From Clostridium sp. CAG:632 (GTDB taxonomy: Bacteria; Bacillota; Clostridia; Lachnospirales; Lachnospiraceae): DNA of 6,509 nt. The DNA is taken from the NCBI GenBank assembly GCA_000431515.1, contig HF991366.1:46627-53135 (forward strand), given 5' to 3'. Position numbers and translations under genes: made by a program. The notes under the pieces were generated by a model, which made no database searches, was not told where the DNA came from, and saw only the letters and a list, made by a program, of their open reading frames with translations. This document shows positions 1 through 4,498 of the stretch, in pieces (the first letter of the stretch is position 1; each line of letters starts with the position of its first letter).

Positions 1-290
1 AAGCCTGCTGCATCGCTTCGGCTGATTCCGGTCTCCGGTTCCGGTACGATTTCCGGATAAACCCGTTCAAACCGGTACTGCTGTCCGGCGTTCGGATACT
101 TCTCCCGGTCTACCGGCTCCAAAAACATCTCCAGCGAGCGGACATATACTATAAAATCTCCATATAATGCCTGATATACCACCATTTCCTCATTCGTCTC
201 AGAATCATATGCCAGTGTCAGGATCTGGTACAGATTCCCCTTAAAATGACGATAACGTTGTCCCGGAACGGGACGTGATGTCTGACTCAT
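1..290 (-). CDS. DUF1653 domain-containing protein (N-terminal part, runs off the window)
   Basis: The reverse strand reads from an ATG at 290-288 without a stop to the window edge, giving 96 complete residues. The N-terminus matches what I know of the DUF1653 family: RYRHFKGNLYQIL at about residues 12-24, then an SETNEEMVVYQALYGD stretch at about 30-45 and VRSLEMFLEPV at 50-60. These are the usual small beta-rich core motifs (YRHFKG, VVYQ.LYG, W/VRP..MF). The core normally ends near residue 70, so the Pro/Glu-rich continuation (residues 79-96) is a C-terminal extension of unknown length. No signal peptide or membrane segment is visible, so it is probably cytosolic. The molecular function of the family is not established to my knowledge. 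The start is supported by a purine-rich ribosome binding site (AAGGAAGG on the minus strand, about 297-304) and by a strong upstream promoter. It is divergent from the amidohydrolase gene. Confidence 0.85.
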   Translation of the reverse strand, partial: MSQTSRPVPGQRYRHFKGNLYQILTLAYDSETNEEMVVYQALYGDFIVYVRSLEMFLEPVDREKYPNAGQQYRFERVYPEIVPEPETGISRSDAAG

Positions 291-315
291 ATTAGCCCTT
301 CCTTCTTTGCTCCAT

Positions 316-340
316 TTATAATACCTGTCACTTATTATAA
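316..340. repeat. AT-rich inverted repeat over the leftward -10 box and start point
   Basis: TTATAAT (316-322) and ATTATAA (334-340) are perfect 7-bp inverted arms with an 11-nt spacer centred at 328. The centre falls almost on the predicted start point of the leftward promoter, and the right arm covers the -10 box. This is an operator-like position. However, both arms are pure A/T and one is largely the -10 element itself, so chance is a serious alternative. Confidence 0.35.
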
Positions 341-362
341 GCTTTGCCTGTAGGTATTTCAA
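334..362 (-). promoter_or_regulatory. Sigma-A type promoter for the DUF1653 gene
   Basis: On the minus strand, TTGAAA (362-357) is followed by a 17-nt spacer and a perfect TATAAT (339-334). The predicted transcription start is near 327, which leaves a leader of about 36 nt before the ATG at 290. This is a five-of-six -35 box with a perfect -10 box and ideal spacing. It was recognised by motif only. Confidence 0.8.
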
Positions 363-386
363 GTAAACAATTTTACATAAAGAATC

Positions 387-416
387 TTGCCAAGTATTTC
401 CCCTCTATTGTATAGT
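387..416 (+). promoter_or_regulatory. Candidate promoter for the amidohydrolase gene
   Basis: TTGCCA (387-392), an 18-nt spacer and TATAGT (411-416) give a moderate sigma-A match with a predicted start near 423 and a leader of about 27 nt. Each box departs from consensus at one or two positions. An alternative -10 in the TAGATAAT stretch (417-424) cannot be excluded. Confidence 0.45.
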
Positions 417-449
417 TAGATAATAATCCGAACGAATCGAGGAATGAAT

Positions 450-1730
450 ATGAACTACGCATTTATAAACGGAAAAATTTTGGACGGAACCAAAGATATG
501 CAGGTACAGAACAGACTCTATATTCTGGTGCAGGACGGCATTATCACCGATATTGTGCCGGGCACCGCAGACCTTCAGAATTACAACATCATTGATCTGC
601 AAGGGAATTACATTCTGCCGGGTCTGATCAATATGCATGTCCACCTTGCCGGAAATGGCAAGCCGCAGAAAAAGCAACGTGACAATGAGAAGCTGGTTAA
701 TACTATCATGGGATCTTCTCTTACTCGTAAGATTGCTTATAAAATGGTCTCCGGCTTTGCAAAAGATGAACTTCTGAGCGGTGTTACCACCATCCGGACC
801 GTCGGTGGTCTCGGTGACTTCGATACCCGTCTGCGTGACGAGATCGAGGCCGGAACCAAAACAGGTCCCCGTATCCTTGCCGCGAATCAGGGAATCTCTG
901 TTCCCGGCGGCCACATGGCAGGCTCGGTTGCCATTGCTGCCGAGACGGCGGATGATGCTCTCAGCCAGCTTGCAAAATCAGAGGAAGAAAAAGTCGATCT
1001 GATCAAGCTCATGATTACCGGTGGTGTTATGGATGCCAAGGAAAAGGGGGTTCCCGGCGAACTGAAAATGTCACCGGAAATGGTGCATGCCGTATGTCAG
1101 AAGGCACATGAAGACGGCTACCTGGTTGCTGCCCATGTGGAATCTCCGGAGGGCGTGCGCGTTGCTTTAGAAAACGGTGTCGACTCCATTGAACACGGTG
1201 CCAAATTAAGTGATGATATGATCAAGCTCTTCAAGGAACGTGGTGCTTTCCTCTGCACCACGATCTCACCGGTTCTGCCGTATGCTTTATTTGACCGTTC
1301 TGTCACCAATGCGACAGAGGTAGAACAGTACAATGGCAATGTTGTATTCGAGGGAATCATTGCCTGTGCAAAGGCAGCTCTGGAACATGATATCCCGGTT
1401 GTTCTGGGTAATGATGTCGGCTGTCCGTGGATCACGCAGTATGACTTCTGGCGTGAACTCTACTACTTCCACAAGTATGTCGGTGTTTCCAATGCCTTTG
1501 CTATCTATACTGCGACCAGGCGAAGTGCCGAGCTTGCCGGAATCGGTCATATTACGGGTTCTATAGAAAAAGGAAAATCCGCCGATATGCTCGTCATCTC
1601 AGGAAATCCACTGGAGGATCTGCGTGCTCTGAGATACCCGGAAATGGTGATTACCAGAGGCACTATTCTCAATCATCCAAAGATCAGGAAGCGGAAGCAG
1701 GTGGAAGCAGAACTGGATAAGTTCCTGTAA
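450..1730 (+). CDS. Amidohydrolase-superfamily metal-dependent hydrolase (imidazolonepropionase/dipeptidase-like)
   Basis: The 426-residue protein has the superfamily layout. A short beta-sandwich (1-55) leads into a TIM barrel, and the sandwich is completed by the GSIEKGKSADMLVISGNPLEDL block near 370-391. Visible metal and catalytic residues are H63 and H65 (MHVHLAG), K186 (VDLIKLM, probably the carboxylated bridging lysine), H229 (AAHVES), H249 (SIEHGA) and D322 (LGNDVG). The GVTTIRTVGG and GPRILAANQGISVPGGH motifs are typical of the subgroup near imidazolonepropionase and the L-Xaa-L-Lys/Arg or Xaa-Pro dipeptidases. The substrate cannot be read from the sequence. An in-frame ATG lies two codons earlier, at 444, but the GAGGA ribosome binding site (439-443) touches it and sits 6 nt from the ATG at 450, so I prefer 450. 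There is no signal peptide, so it is predicted cytosolic. It appears to be a single-gene unit with its own promoter. The C-terminal tail is basic (KIRKRK). Family assignment is firm; activity is open. Confidence 0.92.
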   Translation: MNYAFINGKILDGTKDMQVQNRLYILVQDGIITDIVPGTADLQNYNIIDLQGNYILPGLINMHVHLAGNGKPQKKQRDNEKLVNTIMGSSLTRKIAYKMVSGFAKDELLSGVTTIRTVGGLGDFDTRLRDEIEAGTKTGPRILAANQGISVPGGHMAGSVAIAAETADDALSQLAKSEEEKVDLIKLMITGGVMDAKEKGVPGELKMSPEMVHAVCQKAHEDGYLVAAHVESPEGVRVALENGVDSIEHGAKLSDDMIKLFKERGAFLCTTISPVLPYALFDRSVTNATEVEQYNGNVVFEGIIACAKAALEHDIPVVLGNDVGCPWITQYDFWRELYYFHKYVGVSNAFAIYTATRRSAELAGIGHITGSIEKGKSADMLVISGNPLEDLRALRYPEMVITRGTILNHPKIRKRKQVEAELDKFL

Positions 1731-1767
1731 GCACCTGTTTCTCCACCGGTCTCCTTACATCTGCACA

Positions 1768-1796
1768 TTGAAAACCCCCATAAACTATATTATAAT
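1768..1796 (+). promoter_or_regulatory. Strong sigma-A type promoter for the beta-CASP gene
   Basis: TTGAAA (1768-1773), an exact 17-nt spacer and a perfect TATAAT (1791-1796) lie 31 bp upstream of the start codon. The predicted start is about 1803, giving a very short leader of about 24 nt. The spacer contains the left arm of the 1774-1818 inverted repeat, so a protein bound to that arm would compete with RNA polymerase. Confidence 0.8.
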
Positions 1797-1818
1797 AATA
1801 ATATCAATTTATGGGGGT
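1774..1818. repeat. Large inverted repeat/hairpin enclosing the -10 box and the ribosome binding site
   Basis: ACCCCCATAAA (1774-1784) and TTTATGGGGGT (1808-1818) are perfect 11-bp inverted arms. Inside them ATATTAT (1787-1793) and ATAATAT (1798-1804) can form a further 7-bp stem with an AATA loop. The right arm carries GGGGGT (1813-1818), the Shine-Dalgarno sequence 8 nt before the ATG at 1827. The left arm lies between the -35 and -10 boxes. No T-tract follows on either strand, so it is not a standard intrinsic terminator. A dyad operator, or a read-through hairpin hiding the ribosome binding site, fits better. Confidence 0.8.
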
Positions 1819-1826
1819 ACCTGCTT

Positions 1827-3434
1827 ATGAAACTAACTTTTATTGGGGCTGATCACGAGGTTACCGGCAGTTGTCACTATCTGGAAATTGCAGGAAAACG
1901 ATTGACTATTGACTGCGGACTGGAACAAGGAGCTGACATCTATGAGAATGAAGAGCTTCCCTGCGCCGCTGCTGATCTGGATTATGTATTTCTAACACAT
2001 GCACATATTGATCACAGCGGTTATCTGCCATTCCTTTACTCACACGGATTCCGTGGTACCATTTTTGCAACCAAAGCAACCACGGATCTATGCCAGATCA
2101 TGTTACGTGATAGTGCTCACATCCAGGAGATGGAAGCAGAATGGAAGAATCGAAAAGCCAGACGTTCCGGTCTTCCTGAAGTGATTCCTCTCTATACTAT
2201 CCAAGATGCAGAAAATGTCATTTCTCATTTTCATTCTTTAGACTATGATACTATTATTACCATCTGTGACGGAATTCAGGTGCGTTTTTCCGATGTCGGC
2301 CATCTACTAGGCTCTGCCAGCATTGAACTGTGGGCTACCGAGGATGACCAGACCGTAAAACTGGCCTTTTCGGGAGATGTCGGCAATATTAACCAGCCGT
2401 TAATCCGGGATCCGCAATATCTTTCCGATGCCGACTATGTCATTATGGAATCCACCTACGGTGACCGGAATCATACTGCCACTCCCGATTATGTGGCATC
2501 TCTTACCCGCATTATCCGGGATACTTTTAAACGCGGTGGCAACGTAGTCATTCCATCCTTTGCAGTCGGAAGAACCCAGGAATTATTATATTTCATCCGT
2601 GAGATCAAGACACAAAACCTGCTTCCGGAATATCCGGATTTTGAAGTATTTGTAGATAGTCCGTTAGCTGTGGAGGCTACGAGTGTATTTAACCGTAATG
2701 TAGATAGTTGTTTTGATGAAGAGGCCATGGCACTGGTCCGTCAGGGAATTAATCCGATCACCTTCCCTGGTCTGAAGACCTCCGTTACCAGTGATGAGTC
2801 GAAAGCGATTAATTTCAATCCAAATCCAAAGGTTATCCTCTCCGCTTCCGGAATGTGCGAAGCAGGCCGTATCCGTCATCATTTAAAACATAACCTGTGG
2901 CGTCCGGAATGTACGATCCTTTTCGTTGGCTATCAGGCAAACGGTACACTTGGCCGTGCCTTACTGGAAGGTGCAAAGGCAGTGACACTGTTTGGTGAAA
3001 CGATCGAGGTTACTGCTCACATTGAGAAACTGGATGGCATCAGCGGTCACGCCGATAAGGATCACCTGATCAAATGGTTGGAGGCAATGTCCCCTAAGCC
3101 GAAAAAGGTGTTTATTGTTCATGGCGAGGACAATGTCTGTGATTCTTTTACAGCCTGCCTGCGTGACGAGCATGGTTATGATGCAGAGGCACCATATACC
3201 GGTGCTTCCTTTGATCTTTTGACAGGCACATGGCTGAGTGACGGTAATCATATCCACAAGCAGCAGAGCACCGTAAAAGAAAAATCTATCCGGGCTACCA
3301 ATATTTATCTGCGTCTCGTTGCTGCCGGTCAGCGCCTGATTGCTGTAATCCGCCATAATGAAGGCGGTACCAACAAGGATCTGATCAAATTTACCGATCA
3401 GATCAACTCTCTTTGCGATAAATGGGATCGTTAA
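1827..3434 (+). CDS. Beta-CASP metallo-beta-lactamase-fold protein, predicted ribonuclease
   Basis: This 535-residue protein resembles the CPSF-73/Ysh1 branch of beta-CASP nucleases. The metallo-beta-lactamase zinc site is complete: H58-x-H60-x-D62-H63 (THAHIDH), H159 (SDVGHLLGSA) and D184 (FSGDVGN). The beta-CASP motifs are also present: motif A E208 (VIMESTYGDR), motif B H408 (GISGHAD) and motif C H432 (IVHGEDN). The nucleic-acid-binding insert runs from about 210 to 390 and includes VIPSFAVGRTQELLY and the ILSASGMCEAGRI signature. The zinc-dependent RNA metabolism domain covers about 390-460. An extension of about 65 residues follows (470-535), without recognised motifs. All catalytic positions are intact, so an active zinc-dependent endo- or exonuclease is expected in the cytosol; the RNA target is unknown. 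It is not an RNase J by architecture. The start is supported by GGGGGT 8 nt upstream. The protease gene follows after 63 bp. Confidence 0.93.
   Translation: MKLTFIGADHEVTGSCHYLEIAGKRLTIDCGLEQGADIYENEELPCAAADLDYVFLTHAHIDHSGYLPFLYSHGFRGTIFATKATTDLCQIMLRDSAHIQEMEAEWKNRKARRSGLPEVIPLYTIQDAENVISHFHSLDYDTIITICDGIQVRFSDVGHLLGSASIELWATEDDQTVKLAFSGDVGNINQPLIRDPQYLSDADYVIMESTYGDRNHTATPDYVASLTRIIRDTFKRGGNVVIPSFAVGRTQELLYFIREIKTQNLLPEYPDFEVFVDSPLAVEATSVFNRNVDSCFDEEAMALVRQGINPITFPGLKTSVTSDESKAINFNPNPKVILSASGMCEAGRIRHHLKHNLWRPECTILFVGYQANGTLGRALLEGAKAVTLFGETIEVTAHIEKLDGISGHADKDHLIKWLEAMSPKPKKVFIVHGEDNVCDSFTACLRDEHGYDAEAPYTGASFDLLTGTWLSDGNHIHKQQSTVKEKSIRATNIYLRLVAAGQRLIAVIRHNEGGTNKDLIKFTDQINSLCDKWDR
3378..3404. 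repeat. Perfect 9-bp inverted repeat inside the end of the beta-CASP gene
   Basis: GATCTGATC (3378-3386) and GATCAGATC (3396-3404) form perfect arms around a 9-nt AAATTTACC loop, about 30 nt before the stop codon. In RNA this is a moderately stable hairpin. No T-run follows, so it is not an intrinsic terminator. It might slow 3' exonucleases or be chance in coding sequence (codons for KDLIKFTDQI). Confidence 0.5.
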
Positions 3435-3487
3435 CCAGTAGCCTAAAAAGTCCCTGCCGCATACCATATAGAAAAGGGGTCTTCGGT

Positions 3488-3520
3488 ATGGTGACACATG
3501 GCTGCCGGTATTACTTCTGA
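3488..3520 (+). other. Ten-codon ORF with the best ribosome binding site, overlapping the protease start
   Basis: ATG at 3488 opens a frame encoding MVTHGCRYYF that stops with TGA at 3518-3520, 23 nt inside the protease gene in another frame. AAGGGG (3474-3479) lies 8 nt upstream, the ideal distance for this ATG, but 18 nt from the protease ATG at 3498. It could be a leader peptide giving translational coupling, or an accident. There is no evidence that it is made. Confidence 0.3.
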
Positions 3521-4433
3521 ACAACTACTATCTTCCAATCACATTATAAAAGCAGACTATGCACACCACCGTCATATCTATGGCCGTGGTGTGACAGTTG
3601 CTGTTCTGGATTCCGGCATTCAGCCACGGGCTGATTTTCTGTCTCTGCCGGATGCTTCTGCTCCATCCCGGATTCTGCATTTTGAAGACTTTGTCCATGC
3701 ACGTTCACTGCCCTATGATGATGCCGGACACGGAACCCATATCTGCGGAAAAATCGCATCTTCTCATCCTATCGGTTCTGAATATCTCGGAATTGCTCCG
3801 GCCTGTAATCTGGTCGTTCTGAAGGTATTGGATCAGAACGGAAATGCTCCGCTCAGCACCTTTATCCGTGCCCTGCGCTGGATTCATCACTATCAGTCTT
3901 CCTATCACATCCGAATCGTCAATATCTCCATCGGTACCACTTTATCTTCCGGCTATTCTCATTCCGATCTCCTGATTCAGGAAGTGGAACAGCTCTGGAC
4001 TGACGGCCTGATCGTGTGTACCTCTGCAGGAAACAACGGACCGGCTCCCGGTTCTATCAGTGCCCCCGGCTCCAGCTGCCGGGTGATCACCGTCGGTGCC
4101 TCGGATGATAATATTCCTGCCCTGCGTTCCAATATCCATCGGCAGTATTCCGGTCGGGGGCCAACCGGCTGTAGCACTGTCAAACCGGAGCTTGTCGCTC
4201 CCGGCAGCCAGATCATCAGCTGCAATAACCAGAGACTCGGCTACACCGCCAAGACCGGAACTTCCATGTCTACCTCTTTAGTCAGCGGTGCCATTGCACT
4301 TTTACTTGAGCAGGAGCCTTCCCTCAGTAACCGGGACGTAAAAAACCGCCTGCACGACTGTGCAAGGCGGCTTAATCTTCCTCATTTTCAGCAGGGCTGG
4401 GGACTCTTAGATATCTCCCGGTTGCTGAAATGA
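3498..4433 (+). CDS. Subtilisin-family (S8) serine protease, predicted intracellular
   Basis: The 311-residue protein is essentially a bare S8 catalytic domain. The triad is D38 (VAVLDSGIQ), H78 (GHGTHICG) and S256 (TGTSMSTSLVSG), with the oxyanion asparagine N179 in SAGNNGPAPGS. GYTAKTGTSMS and the terminal QGWGLLDISRLL helix are standard for the fold. There is no signal peptide, no inhibitory propeptide of normal size (only about 30 residues precede the first core strand) and no C-terminal accessory domain. This resembles the intracellular or AprX-like branch rather than secreted subtilisins. Substrates are unknown; a cytosolic turnover role is inference. A TGA at 3492-3494 lies in frame just upstream, so ATG 3498 is the first possible ATG, but its ribosome binding site is poor (GGTGA only 3 nt away, AAGGGG 18 nt away). 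I see no promoter in the 63-bp gap, so it is probably co-transcribed with the beta-CASP gene. Confidence 0.92.
   Translation: MAAGITSEQLLSSNHIIKADYAHHRHIYGRGVTVAVLDSGIQPRADFLSLPDASAPSRILHFEDFVHARSLPYDDAGHGTHICGKIASSHPIGSEYLGIAPACNLVVLKVLDQNGNAPLSTFIRALRWIHHYQSSYHIRIVNISIGTTLSSGYSHSDLLIQEVEQLWTDGLIVCTSAGNNGPAPGSISAPGSSCRVITVGASDDNIPALRSNIHRQYSGRGPTGCSTVKPELVAPGSQIISCNNQRLGYTAKTGTSMSTSLVSGAIALLLEQEPSLSNRDVKNRLHDCARRLNLPHFQQGWGLLDISRLLK
4339..4370 (-). terminator. Intrinsic terminator of the hydratase gene, inside the protease coding sequence
   Basis: Read on the minus strand, CCGCC-T-TGCAC (4370-4360) pairs with GTGCA-GGCGG (4355-4346) around an AGTC loop, giving a 10-bp GC-rich stem with one bulge. 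It is followed directly by TTTTTT (4345-4340). This is a classical rho-independent terminator for leftward transcripts, about 110 nt after the hydratase stop. On the plus strand it lacks a good T-tract (CTTAATCTTCC follows). It occupies protease codons around residues 281-291. Confidence 0.8.
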
Positions 4434-4473
4434 TGGGTTTTCTATATTTTTCTCACTATCATAATAACAAATG

Positions 4474-4498
4474 TATAACCTTAATTTCCACGGTTATA
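4474..4498. repeat. Small AT-rich hairpin around the hydratase stop codon
   Basis: TATAACC (4474-4480) and GGTTATA (4492-4498) are perfect 7-bp arms with an 11-nt loop that contains the hydratase TAA (4483-4481). No T-tract follows on either strand. It may be a weak 3'-end structure; chance is possible. Confidence 0.35.

Noticed and set aside
405..914. Antisense open frame of 169 codons opposite the amidohydrolase start
   Set aside because: The plus-strand frame carries the HxH metal motif and family signatures; the antisense translation shows no domain, and it covers the intergenic promoter region.
1700..1747. Possible terminator after the amidohydrolase: GGTGGA (1700-1705) with TCCACC (1742-1747)
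   Set aside because: The 6-bp stem has a long loop, and no T-run follows; CTCCTTACAT is not a convincing termination tract.
3460..3492. CATACC/GGTATG (or ACCATA/TATGGT) pairing that could fold the protease ribosome binding site into a loop
   Set aside because: Only 6 bp with a 13- to 20-nt loop and two competing registers; too weak to call a riboswitch or attenuator.
2961..3524. Antisense open frame of 187 codons across the end of the beta-CASP gene and the protease start
   Set aside because: It lies opposite conserved beta-CASP motifs B and C, and its translation is cysteine-rich and low in recognisable structure. Treated as a shadow.
4434..4480. T-rich gap after the protease (TTTTCTATATTTTTCTC) as a plus-strand terminator
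   Set aside because: No stable GC-rich stem directly precedes the T-runs; the only strong hairpin nearby has its T-tract on the minus strand.
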